Below are positions 1-11,206 of a DNA stretch of 64,000 nt, in pieces. The DNA is from Gentiana macrophylla (lineage: Eukaryota; Streptophyta; Magnoliopsida; Gentianales; Gentianaceae): assembly GCA_026214975.1 (NCBI GenBank), contig CM047815.1:81302800-81366799 (forward strand). Reading direction: 5' to 3'. A program made the translations under genes and the position numbers. A model generated the notes under the pieces. That model did not search any database. It saw only the letters and a program-made list of their open reading frames with translations, and had not been told where the DNA came from. Every line of letters begins with the position of its first letter. Position 1 is the first letter of the stretch.

Positions 1-731
1 TGAGACAGTGTTCCTTTGACTGGGAGATAGGAATCACCCTAAGCCAGTCTTCAGATCTTGTCTTTAGGGAATATGCACTAATTAATAGAATAGAAAGAAA
101 CGTTTATCGAAATACGGAAACCATTTGCGTTTATGTATTTTAAGATGTGTTACTAATACCTTTTCAGCAATGCTTAGTGGTTCTGACTTTATCAAACAAA
201 AGTCTGAGTCTCGGATTCATGCTACGAATGTTATATTCATCGTCAATAAGACAAACAAATTATCCTATTGAAAATGAATACGCTCGCTCCAACGAATCCA
301 AAATGTAAAATGAATTTTCAGTGAAATCAAGAATAGAATCCGAGATTCATTTCCTTATATCACTCCCACTAGTCTATCTGAAATAACTGCCCGTTGTCTA
401 TTTTATTTATCGTTTACTGCATAGCTGCCTTGTTCTTCCAAAGAACTTTAGCTTTCGAGGAAATTTCTGAGGATGCATTGGTTAGTGATCCGAAATCACT
501 TTCCTTATCCTCTAGTTTCCAATTTATTAATATTTTGGTTGCGCCTTATATCTACTTAGTTTTGATGACTAACACGTATAAACATTCTTTCCCATTCTCG
601 ACTTTCCTTATATGGAAACAGTCTTGAACTAGCAGTTCGTTTGAGTAGACACTACTCTTGAACTGTGGAATGTTCAGTGTTACTTGCTTGGACTATCGAT
701 TTTTTTTTAGTCGTCAAACCATAAGACCAAA

Positions 732-1007
732 GCTTCCACTAGTTTATCGGTTCCAAATACCGTCTAACTAGCAACACTTTGTATTTATGATTTTTCAAAG
801 ATTAGAAAATCCCCCAGAACTAAGCTCCCACTAGTTTATCAGTTCCAAATATTGTCTAACTAGCAACGCTTTATTCTTGTTTTTCAATGAAAAGAGAAAC
901 TCATGTGCAGTCTATTACACATTTCTAATGATTCAGAAAAACAACAAATCATAAGACTAAGGCTCCCACTTGTTTATCGGTTCCAAATACCGTCTAACTA
1001 GCAACGC
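732..1007. repeat. Three imperfect repeat units in the leader
   Basis: A unit of about 44 bases occurs at about 732-775, 824-867 and 962-1006. Each reads roughly tcccactagtttatcggttc followed by caaataccgtctaactagc, with a few substitutions. Unit starts are about 92 and 138 bases apart. A weaker match to the first ten bases lies near 365. The repeats belong to the leader of the minus-strand LTR element; their function is unknown. Confidence 0.75.
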
Positions 1008-3186
1008 CTTATGTATGATTTTTTGATTTTTCAATTAGAAATTTGATGTGTAATTACACTTTTAAAATTCACTAAATGAATTTTATATATACTCCTAAAT
1101 CATCTTTTGTAAACTAAGTACGGTCGTTTCTCGGTTTACACGAGCGACATCAGTGACATACATATACTATGTCATTAAGTTTTTAAAGGCTCAAGAGAAA
1201 ATCTTTTCCGAAAATTAACTGCATTTATTGATAATTACAACGTACTTGTTACTTTGCACATTTTTAATGAAGTCCTATTACTAACAGTTTAGTAGTCTAG
1301 AGATTTAGTTGTAAAAAATATGACAGAAAGTTAAATTCAAAAAATAAATTTTCACTACTAGATTTTTATTTTAGGAATTATAAACTATAAAAAGTTTATC
1401 CTACCATTCCAAGGATTTAACCTCACATAGTACTGTCCGAGAGGGTCGATATCAGCACTATGACGGTTAAACTGAGACAATCTCTCTCAATGATTAAGCT
1501 TCGAGAATCGAACATCTCACGGGAATCAGACATCCCGGACCTTAATCATTGATTACCTTCCTTTTCCTAGCCTAGATATTTCGAAAATATACATAAAGAG
1601 TGTCATCTACTATATCAGATCTCAGAGTACGCCCCGAGTATGCCTACGAGGGGCATGTCAGTGACCCGGTGAGTACCCGATATCCTATCCTTTCGGAGAC
1701 CAAGCCTTGAATTTTGATAGCGGTGACCACCATCCGAAGGGGGCCGAAATCAAAGCGGCACGAGGTGTCACCATTCTCTCACGTGCTTGCATCTATAGTA
1801 GAGGCCGTGGGGTTGGCTGTCGCCTTCCCCGCTCCCACTCAATAATTTGAAAATTGGTGGGTTTACTAATTACGGTTTCGGTCTTGACAATAGGAACAAT
1901 AAATCAAAGTACTCCGAACAGGGTCGGTTAATTAGGCAATCCTACGCCGTCTTATTCGTTGGGACATATGTGACTGTCGGTCGCATCCGGCAAGAGAAAC
2001 CCCGTTTAGCCCGAAGGCTTATCGGATATGCTAAGTCTTGTCAAACCCCCGTGCAAACGTCACACGTGGAGGGGAGTCAATCGAGCCGTAGCTCAGTTGA
2101 ACTCGCCCAACCATGTTTAGACCATTTCCGAACCCATGTACTAAGATTTTCCGATTTCTATGTTGTCAACAAAAGCGTAATCTCGTTTCTGTTTAAGGTA
2201 GGTTAACCGAAAACTCAACGATTTATCTAAGTGGGATTCACCGAGAATCCATCACTAAAATCGTAACGATTGACAAGACCCGGTTCCTCGGTTTTAATAA
2301 TTAGTTACTTAATTAATTAAATACCACATATTAATTAAAAAAGCTTTTCAACTAATTATACGAGTTATACATGCCTAATTTATTCGAAATAAACTAGCTA
2401 CATGTATGCATTGGAGTGGAATCATGATATGATGCATGTCATGGCAATTTTCCGGTTTCTATCACATAATTTCGATCATACACAAAAAATAAACGGAAAA
2501 ATTAAATACCGAGGTGGACCGTTGGTACCCCCGTATCTAACCTATTAAAAAAAACACAAACCCTAACTAGGGTTTACTATTTTCAAATCTGCTGCTGCCG
2601 TGTTTTATCGAAAATCGGACGTCCAAACGAACTTTGATCGTCACGAGACTTTATGGACCTGTTCTTCACTCCTCCTACTTCAATCTGAATGGTTGGATCT
2701 TCGTTTCAACGGTCCAATCTCTTCCAGAAATTCGACAACAGACAGCTGGGGCTGCAGTGCTTTTACGACACAGCAGCAACTTTATTGTAACGATTGGACA
2801 TCGAGATGGACTCCGATCGTAACGAAATTTTGAGGGAATGTTCTTAAACTTTTATTCTTCATTCTGACCGTAGGGATTGTCGTTTCAACGGCTCAATCTC
2901 CGGGAATAAATAAAAAACCGAACAGAAACACAACAGATCTACTTCTAGGAAACTAAAATTACAAAATTTCATATACTCATATAACGAATTTATATGAATT
3001 TACAATAGATCTAACGAGTAAACAATACCAACCCCAATCCATCTCTTCAACCACAACAATCACAAGGCAACATACATGAATAAATTTCAATGCATATAGA
3101 AAAGCAAACGAAAAACATAAAACAATCTAAACATGCTTTTTCCACTCCTAGATCTAAAATTTAAATACCTTTGATTGATAGAACCT

Positions 3187-3198
3187 GGCTCTGCTACA
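3187..3198 (-). other. Primer binding site (initiator-Met type, variant)
   Basis: Read on the minus strand the bases are TGTAGCAGAGCC, close to the plant copia primer site TGGTATCAGAGC that pairs with initiator methionine tRNA. It lies three bases inside the proximal end of the LTR at 3202-5010, which fixes the element's orientation as minus. Confidence 0.6.
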
Positions 3199-3201
3199 AC
3201 T

Positions 3202-5010
3202 TGTAGGATGTAATATCACCGGATGGATCAAGATCCACCCGATTACGCAGCGGAAAGTATATAAGATCTAGATCTAAACATTCAAAATACATAAATATAA
3301 TAGATCTAAACCTACGAGGGGGTTAGATTACCAACCTTTTTATGGTGCAAAACGCCAAGAACAAGGTCAATCCAATCCGATCTAGTTGAGAGCCTAGTTG
3401 AGAAGCCAAAGTCTTTCAACGTGTGTCTCCAAGCACCACCAGGTGGATGGTGTTTCAAGCCGCTTGACCTCCTCGATATGCTACCTTTGAAAAACCCGAA
3501 GTTTTCCTAAAACTCGAACCCTTAGTATAATGGCTGAAATCTCTAAGCCAATATACTACCCTTATGTCGAAATTATGTGTTCTTCAAAGGCTTGGGAGAA
3601 CTCTCTTTATATAGGAGAGTAATCCTTGTCCTCCAAGGATTTAATAATTAAGAGATAATTATTCGATTAATAATTATATTAAATAAAAGATAAATATAAT
3701 ATATATCCCAAACAAATTAGGATAAATAAATATATTATCCAATATTCCATGATATATCATTTAACAAATAAATAATTAAATCATATATCAAATAATTATC
3801 CAAGAAAACTAATTTCTTTCTAATTACTTAATAGTCACAAATTGCACCAAATACCCTAGATAAATATGGCCACACGCATTTTACACATATTTGGGCCGAG
3901 TCCACGAAAAACATCTTTTCCATGTATTTAATTATCTAGTCCAACTAAACAATTAATCCACATATCTATTAAATAGTCCAACCCAACTATTTAATATTAA
4001 TTGAGGTGAAACGACGAGAAAACGTATATGCTATATTAGGAGCCACGTCGGGGACCATGGACCCATATTCAGTAGCTACAATAAATTAAATAATATTATC
4101 CGTCAGACCGAACAATAATATTCAATCTATTAATTCCGGGATTACACCACCATAAACCCGAAACTGAACTCTGTCGAATATAGATATAAACTTACACTCA
4201 TCTTTGAGTCGATAAGCGTCCACCGATATAATCATTACATACGGATAAATCCTCCATAGACTGTTCACTTCGATTCGGGATATCTCCGTAAACCCTTCTC
4301 GAAACATATTATCCTTATTTACCATCAACCCCCTAGTGATCAATTAGTTTATAACTAATATAATATGAACTGGCGCCATCGATCAGTTTCTAGGATTAAC
4401 AAATAAGGGAACTGTCTGTCTACTTCCCGAGGGAAGGAATGGATTCCATATATGTGATAGCACAGACTACTCACTCATCCCTAAATAGAGCCAACGAGAT
4501 GTGTTGGACCACATACTGCGAAGTGATCCTTACTAACACATCAAACTCTACCCTTGTCTAAGCAGTCGTCTGCGATCACCTCAGGATTGAGATTAATCCA
4601 TATATGATCATCTTGTGATTCAATAAGACTTCTCGATCACGGAATTATATCGAGAACTAAAAATCAAATCGGTCCAGCCCTATATGATTATCATCATATA
4701 TAAATGCCCCACTAGGTACCCTATTACCGATTGTCCGGATTAGACTGTCACACCTAAAGTGTTCTGGGCGCATTATTAGCAAATTAATCTTGAGACCCGT
4801 ACTCAGATTAATAAACGCTATGGACTAAGTTAATTTTTAAGTACATCTCACTAACTCAATCCTCTTGTGTATAGCCATACACTGAGTTATGTGATTACAT
4901 AAACGAGAGGGTTTTCAGTAGTGTCTTAACTATAAGCATACATGCATATAATAAGATGAATTATTAATTATGTCCTAAAACAATTATATAATTGTCTTTC
5001 GGGCACTACA
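3202..5010 (-). repeat. LTR of a copia-like element (about 1.8 kb)
   Basis: On the minus strand the block begins TGTAGTGCCCGA and ends ATCCTACA, giving a TGTAG/CTACA terminal inverted repeat. A primer-site-like sequence follows directly at 3187-3198. The partner LTR is not in the window. The right end abuts LINE coding sequence at 5017, so the element probably inserted into that LINE. The open frame at 4122-4343 has no recognisable domain and is probably chance. Confidence 0.65.
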
Positions 5011-5016
5011 CCTAAT

Positions 5017-5832
5017 AGCCATATGTTATGGGCCACAATAAACGGTAGGGATTTGGGTTCCTAAAAGATAAAATTTGGAAGAAGGTGTCGGGTTGGAAAG
5101 ATAAGCGGATGTCTACGGCCGGGAATGAGGTATTTCTTAAGCCTGCACTTCAGGCTATCCCAACATTTATTACGCGATGCTTTAAAGTCAATGTGATACT
5201 TTTTTAGGAGCTTGAAAAGGTAATTAGAGGGTTTTTTTGGGGGAACACGGAGACAAAGCTGAAAGTACATTGGAAGAATTGGGAGATTTGTTGTCGCCCC
5301 AAGAATCTGGGAGGGCTTGGATTCCGTGATTTCGAGAGTTTAAACATAGCCCTGTTGGCCATGCAGTCGTGGAGACTACTGAACTATCCGGCCTTTCGGG
5401 CAGCACAGGTACTTCGGGTTAAATATTATGAGGATAGTACTATTCTGGCAGCTAGAATGGGACCTAGGCCCTCATTTTTGTGGCATAGTATTAGGGAGGG
5501 GCGGGATATTTTGATCAATGGGATGTAATGAAGAATAGGAGATGGTGATTCTGTGTTTGGTTTTCTCTACGCTTGGACGGCACAAAAGTCATCGTTCCGC
5601 TTACCATATGCAGGTCACGAGCTCCCAACTACTGCAAATGACTCAGCCTTCTTTCTCTCCAATAGGAGAGCTTGGGATGTTTCTCGTGTTCGGACTTGTT
5701 CCAACCTTGGGAAAGTGTCGCAATACTAGAAACAACCATTGCCCAAGGTTCTCACTCGGATTTGGCATTATCTAAGATAAGGTTGATCAAGCATTTAATG
5801 CAGCCGGAGACAGACATTTAGTACGGCCAGGA
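5017..5832 (+). pseudogene. LINE (L1-clade) reverse transcriptase C-terminal fragment
   Basis: In overlapping frames the plus strand encodes the region just after the LINE reverse transcriptase palm. It starts near PYVMGHNKR, then FGFLKDKIWKKVSGW, a segment ending KPALQAIPTFITRCF, then GFFWG, then the tract NLGGLGFRDFESLNIALLAM. These are typical of plant L1-like ORF2 proteins between the RT core and the zf-RVT domain. A following part, to about 5830, reads as the zf-RVT-proximal region in a shifted frame. Stops (for instance in NKR-stop-GFGF) and frameshifts make it dead. It is cut on the left by the LTR ending at 5010 and on the right by the LTR starting at 5833. Confidence 0.8.
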
Positions 5833-6941
5833 TGTTGGAAGTTAGTATAGTCAGAGTTTTGAAATATGGGACATCCAACCAATTACACAAAGACAACACC
5901 TTATCTTTCCATACAAACAACATTCTAAAATCAAATCATGTTAAAACCAACAGATATGTTACAAATAAGACAAGAATTCATCAAAGGATTACAACGGTTA
6001 CACTATCAAGAATTTTCCAGAACTGATCAGCTATGAAGAATCATACGTGAAGAAGATGAATTCAAGACATCAAATCTGAATAATGTCAGTACTATAAATA
6101 AAGAACTTGGAAAATTTTCAAACACACACACACAGACGAACAAAAGCACGCTCTGTGCACTTCGAATTTTGAACAAGCATTCTCTAAGGCATTCTGTCTA
6201 CATTCCTTCAAGAGCTTCAAAGCAATATTTAGAACTTCAAGAGTTAGAAAATCTTTAATATTCAAAGACAAACCAAGCAAGCTACTCTTGAAGAAAATTG
6301 TGCAAACACAGAACTTCATCTACATATCCAGAAAAGTTCAACAACTCTCTAAATGACTTTTTGATTCAAGACTCCTCACTCCGACTTGATTCAATCAACT
6401 AGGAAGTTTAATCAGTGAAGAACCACTCAGGTTTGAAGGACGGAGAAAGTTGAAGTGGAAGACTTTCTGTCAAGGAACTATGGTTATAGTTGTTGAAGGT
6501 TACTCTAAGGAACAACATAGAAAGATCAGTGAAGCACCTAAAGTCCAAGTTATGAAGGATTGATTGCTCAGATTGTGATGCAGCTTAGATAGTTGTCAAG
6601 GACAATCATCGCTAATGTAATGGTGTCATAGAACAATAGTGAGTTCCTTCAACATCACAGAAGAACTGTGGACAAAGGGATTACATCACTTTGAACCACT
6701 ATAAACTATGTGTTCTTTATTTTCCACACTTTACTCTTCTGCACTTTTAATTTCTGCAAGTTTATGTTTTGTCTGCATTCAAAACATTCACCAAACAACT
6801 TTAAAAACAGATTTGAAAGGCTATTAATTTGTTGCACTTTAATACTGAAGATTTAACTATTAGAAAAAGTTTCAAAATCTAACAAGTTCATTCACCCATC
6901 CCCCCATCTAAATTTGTTCTTGCCTTTCTTTCGGACCAACA
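5833..6941 (+). repeat. LTR of SIRE/Maximus type
   Basis: The block begins tgttggaagt and ends ggaccaaca, the terminal sequences typical of SIRE/Maximus copia LTRs. The segment just before the end, with cattcacccatccccccat, matches the usual 'ATTCACCCCCCCTCTAA' 3' region of this lineage. No initiator-Met primer site follows and no partner LTR is seen nearby, so it is a solo or broken LTR. The five bases on each side (cagga and aatat) do not match, so its flanks have been rearranged or it is the remnant of a truncated element. It interrupts the LINE fragment. Confidence 0.7.
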
Positions 6942-7570
6942 AATATGTCATTGGGTATTTCTAAAGTCGAGAAATTTCAAAGTCCGATGAATACTCAGAA
7001 GAGGAAGTTGGCGTTATGCAACATCAGAAGTTGAATAATGCCTACACTGATGCATATGATTATATCTGGAAAGATCACCCCAAATTTTCGATGGTCCGAT
7101 ATTCCACCAAATCAAGGACAACGTAGTATGCATTATGTTATTCATGTTTCTGTATGTGATCAGATAATGTTGATACATTAATAAAATATTATTTTTGTGC
7201 TCTATTTCTATGCATTTATTTTGCAAAAGAAAAACTGGAACTCTATCATGGTCCCGGTAACGAGGATTAGTTCCCTTTAAAGCGAAGGCTTCCTTACTGG
7301 GTTTCAGAGCTCACCCATTACTTTAATTCTAAAGTAGATTGATAAATCCAGTCATCGCATGGAAGTAATTAAGGATTTTGGTGTCTTCCACTCCTATCCC
7401 TATTGCAATCTCTCTGGACTATACGTGGTATCAAGGAGAGTATTTTCATCACGTGCTTTTCCCTAGTCTCCGAGTAATGTTCGTAAATCACGGAAATGAG
7501 ATTATTGGTATTGTGGATTTTTAACGAGTATGATGTAGGAAACAACTTCTAATGCAATGATGTATGGGAA
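6942..7570 (+). other. Unidentified DNA with coding-like remnants
   Basis: Directly after the SIRE-type LTR a short frame reads MSLGISKVEKF, resembling the start of a copia gag protein. It is followed in another frame by about 45 codons (near 6980-7120, including HQKLNNAYTDAYDYIWKDHP) and by a further frame near 7240-7330 with RLPYWVSELTHYFNSKVD. None is long enough to name and the frames are broken. No other structure was seen. This could be the flank of E1 or debris of a truncated SIRE element. Confidence 0.3.
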
Positions 7571-7575
7571 TTATG

Positions 7576-8070
7576 AGTTGGGAAATTATCAATCTAGCAT
7601 GCTGTTTAACATGAAATTCAAACAAAAACCGAAAATAGAAAAGGGTCAGAAAACTTATTGACTGAGTTGAGTGTAGCACTATGTCCTTAAGACGTTTTTT
7701 CCCTGATTATGGGCACACGGTAATGGCAATTGTCTCCCAAGATACAACAGTCATACCTTCTTCGGATTGTTTCACTTCAATGAGAAGAAGGCAATGAAAC
7801 CGATCATGTTCTCAGAATTTCTTATTTACTCGAAAATTATGCAAAGTATTTGGATGAGTACTTGAAAACATTTTGCTAGAATTTTGACTAAGGAAAACAT
7901 ATAAAATATGCACTTTTTTCCATGAAATTGATGGGAATTTATAGGAGAAATGTGTCCTGTCATTTAAAGGTTGCAATCTTTAACTGAAAGGATACAACCT
8001 CTTACGGGGTTGTAACCTTTCACCGAACCAATGCGACTCTCAATTAATTTTTAATTCAAATTCTCTGACA
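7576..8070 (-). repeat. E1 3' LTR
   Basis: About 495 bases matching the LTR at 18709-19202 and the split LTR at 10937-15973. The outer end is preceded by target duplication ttatg. The inner end at 8070 abuts a polypurine tract, which reads CATGTGGGGGAT on the minus strand at 8071-8082. This fixes it as the 3' LTR of a minus-strand element. Confidence 0.85.
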
Positions 8071-8082
8071 ATCCCCCACATG
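8071..8082 (-). other. E1 polypurine tract
   Basis: Minus-strand CATGTGGGGGAT lies immediately before the 3' LTR, as expected for the plus-strand priming site of an LTR retrotransposon. Confidence 0.75.
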
Positions 8083-9409
8083 AATGAAAATTAATGCAAA
8101 TGCAAAGTAGACTCTGAAGAGATCACATGCGGAAATCTGTTGCATCGGGTGAGGTGGTTTGTTGCCTTGAACCTTCCGTTGTAGAGTACCATCGGACATA
8201 CTCTGCTAAGCAGTGAACTAGGTCCTAAACTGCTCAGGATTTGGTGCATTCCTAGACAATGATACCTTCACAACAGATCTCCTAACATTCTAGAGGTTCT
8301 CATGGTTGTGTCCATTTTGGCCCTGGAACACCTTGGTATCAGAAAGTGTGTTAAAGAATTCAGCCCACAAATTCTCACAGAAGCGGCCCCACTTCCACAA
8401 ACATAGATGACCTCCTATTAAGAGTACTCTGCAATACCCCGCTTGGCTTCACCAAGATATAGGAATCATTAAAAGCTTCATGCTTAACCTGAACCCTTCA
8501 GCAGACAGCACTTTTGTTCTAACAGAATGGGTAAGTGCTAACTGCCACTCATAACTTAGTTGTCCCTTTTGAACCATGATCTGGGATCTCCAGTCACTAT
8601 GGTTGTGTTTCCATTATAAGGGAACATGCTTAGTAGGCTTTAGTCCCATTCCGTTTGTAAAAAATTTGACACCCGATCTCTAGCTAAACCTTTTAATAAG
8701 CGGATCCGCAAGATTCTCCTTCGACTTTATACAATCGAGGAAGTCAAACCATTAGAGATCAATTAATAAATGGTATTGTGTCTACGATGTACTAATCGTG
8801 ACTTACCATTTTCCATATTACAGTGTGCTTCTGAGCCACACGCAATATCGTTCCAAGAATTGTAATATCTTTCCAAGGATTCAACTCATTTCCATTTCAT
8901 TGCTTTCGTTATATTATTTTATTTAGGTAAATTTCCTTTACTAATCACCCCCACATTTCTACGAATATGATGAAGTTTAAGTCAAGATGATATTCTTCCC
9001 CCACAGGTTTTGGGTAAACCTGAAGTTAATCATCATCATTTCGCAATATCAATTGATTAAGGTAAGTATAGTTCAACGATTTGGCACCAAAACAAAATTC
9101 ATTAAACCTTGAATCACACTTTTCCACCTTGATCACCACGAATTGATTAACATACTTATTATTTCGAGTTAAGCGTCTCAACAAACGCATAAACAACTTC
9201 ATCTCCACATCTTGAAATATACAACACAAAACTGAAAGCAAATCTATAAATAATATGAATATAACTGCAAAGATATGTACATATATTCATAGTATTAACA
9301 TGTCACAATAACATAGTACAACATTAAGATATTTACTTAAACACCTACATACAATACATACAGAATTATACAAATGTTACACATATATAATAATGTATAA
9401 ATTAACTTG
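8083..9409 (-). other. E1 internal region without recognisable coding sequence
   Basis: This is where integrase, reverse transcriptase and RNase H should lie, between the protease fragment and the polypurine tract. I could not read any of their motifs on either strand. The open frame at 9026-9241 shows no domain. It looks like 3' untranslated and unrelated sequence left after deletion of pol. Confidence 0.5.
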
Positions 9410-9695
9410 TTTAGTACAATCCATTACTTGATTTTAAAATTCAACAAAAGAAGTTCATTCACCAGGTTCATGCAATCATTACGCGGACAGATTCAATTCA
9501 TCCATAGTCTCTGTGACTATTTCTGCCACGTTTATTTGTTCAACTTTTCGTGGCTTTCGGCATTCATTCCTACGGTGTCCTTGTTTTCCGCAATTGGAGA
9601 ACTTACCATTAAATGGCTTAGCCACTTGATTCCCTTAGAACTTTCACCCTTGAACTTTCTTTACTGGCCCTTGCCATTATTTGCACCGGAACTGT
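9410..9695 (-). pseudogene. E1 gag tail fragment with zinc knuckle
   Basis: On the minus strand a frame reads a basic region (NNGKGQ-stop-RKFKGE), then the zinc knuckle FSNCGKQGHRRNEC with the CX2CX4HX4C spacing of copia gag nucleocapsid, then NVAEIVTETMDELNLSA. In an intact element this segment precedes the protease. Here it lies downstream of the protease fragment at 9697-10053, so the order is permuted. At least two in-frame stops are present. Confidence 0.7.
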
Positions 9696-9696
9696 A

Positions 9697-10053
9697 TTAC
9701 ACCAAATTTTTACGAATGTCAGGCACGTGCAACACATTGTTCATAGTCAAAAACATGCCAAAAGTAATCTTCAAGACAACTTTTCCTTTGCCTTCAACCT
9801 TAGAACGGGCTGAATTTCCCATGAATAATTTTCCCCCTTCCACTACTCGGTAGTCGGAAAACATGGCTTTAATAGCACAAACATGATGCGAAGCCCCTGT
9901 GTCTACGAACCATTCTCGGGAATTTCCAACCGTGTTGCATTCTAACACCACCATTGACAATGAATTGGTTGATGCCAATGTACCTTTCATTTCTGTTTTC
10001 ACTAACAGAAGATCAACAATCAAAGTTTTCAACACAAACTTTATTTTTAGCAA
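9697..10053 (-). pseudogene. E1 copia protease fragment
   Basis: The 118-codon frame contains the segment [20 protein letters not shown], that is the catalytic aspartate in DTGAS followed by the HHVC pocket, then [20 protein letters not shown] and [14 protein letters not shown], the usual end of the copia protease domain. It cleaves the Gag-Pol polyprotein in live elements. Here it is isolated: there is no gag upstream within the frame and the following sequence is gag tail instead of the pre-integrase zinc finger. Confidence 0.85.
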
Positions 10054-10936
10054 TGGTGTCTTCGAATAGAATTTTAAAAATTCACAGACACTTTAAACAA
10101 ATAATAAAAATGGATTTGTAATCTATGATACCTAAGAAACAACTTTTATTTTTTGAGATTTCAGAAAAATGTTATATTTACAATGTATTTTAGCCTCACA
10201 ACAATGCAGTTAGTCGTACCAATTTTGTGAAAAATGTGTAAAATTGTTTTTGTTGCTACAACCTTTGTGAGGTTAATTTTCCAGAATTGCAGGTGCAAAT
10301 ATATGTTCAAACTTTACACAATTATATGCAAACAAACAAACTACAAACAATGTAGGAAATTACAAAGTAATTTTGACTACAACACAACGTAGACAATTTT
10401 TTTAGAAAGTTGTGACTATATTTATATTTTTCCGGCACAACAAATTTTTCAACCAAATTTCAGATTTTTGTTACAAGTAAACTATACTCACATACTTGTA
10501 AAACCATGTTGTTAACATAATTTTTCAAAAGATATACAAGACAACATGTTGCATTATTACACAAAAACATGTTGTTTTTCTACATTTTATGTTGCAGATT
10601 TTTAATAGTCGTTTCACATCTACAGAATAATACCAACATAATTTGGAAGATGTTTAGGATCGCACATATCATGTAAATAAATTTATAGAAAGATTCGTAC
10701 ATTAACATGCTGTTGTGACATATTTAACAAATAAACAGTCGGTTAAACATGAATTTTCTGTTTCAACTTTTGCTAACGTATTTCCTTATTCTTCTTCAAA
10801 AAACTTAAACCAGTACATAGATGAACACGTTCAAGAATGCAAATTCAATGTAAAAAATGTTTACCAAACAAATATACATATACACATTGCATAAACATGT
10901 TCATAATTCTAACAGGAGCAAGTAAAGTCTTAAGAT
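10054..10936 (-). other. E1 non-coding leader
   Basis: A+T-rich sequence without genes, between the protease fragment and the 5' LTR. From about 10119 it is repeated at 17875-18708 with high similarity. Next to the 5' LTR the minus strand reads ATCTTAAGACTTTACTTG, and the same is seen in the duplicate copy. It does not resemble the initiator-Met primer site, so E1 either uses another primer or lost its site before the duplication. Confidence 0.6.
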
Positions 10937-11038
10937 TGTTGGGGAAATTATCAATCTAGCATGTTCTTTAACATGAAATTCAAACAAAAACCTAAAATAG
11001 AAAATGGGAAGAAAGCTTAGTGACTGAGGCGAGTGTAG

Positions 11039-11199
11039 TAATGAGAAAATAGAATTTAGAAATTATGATTTTGTTATTCACACTTGAAAAGAATGAGGAG
11101 TTCGGTATTTATACTTTTTACAATTATGTGCTGATAAATAAAGGCTATATATAATTACAACAAATACAAAAAACTAATATTCACAAATATTCACTAATA
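11039..11199 (-). repeat. Ale-type element 3' LTR
   Basis: 161 bases nearly identical to 15414-15574. The polypurine tract just inside it reads TTGAGGGGTGG on the minus strand (11200-11210). Confidence 0.93.
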
Positions 11200-11206
11200 C
11201 CACCCC

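Larger units (their letters stand above)
1..3201 (-). mobile_element. Non-coding leader of a copia-like LTR retrotransposon
   Basis: This stretch lies just inside the LTR at 3202-5010 and begins, on the minus strand, with a primer-binding-site-like sequence. No gag or pol reading frame is visible; the short open frames have no recognisable domain. The same design, a long non-coding leader with CTAGTGGGAG-type motifs before gag, is seen in the Tork/TAR-like element at 31209-52555. I infer that this is the leader of a related minus-strand element whose gag and pol lie left of the window. A large non-autonomous derivative is the alternative. Confidence 0.5.

Noticed and set aside
2600..2833. Two overlapping open frames in the leader of the first element
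   Set aside because: No homology is recognised, composition is leader-like and there is no start or splice context.
3181..3201. tRNA-like gaacctggctctgctacaac
   Set aside because: It is too short for a tRNA and fits an LTR primer binding site.
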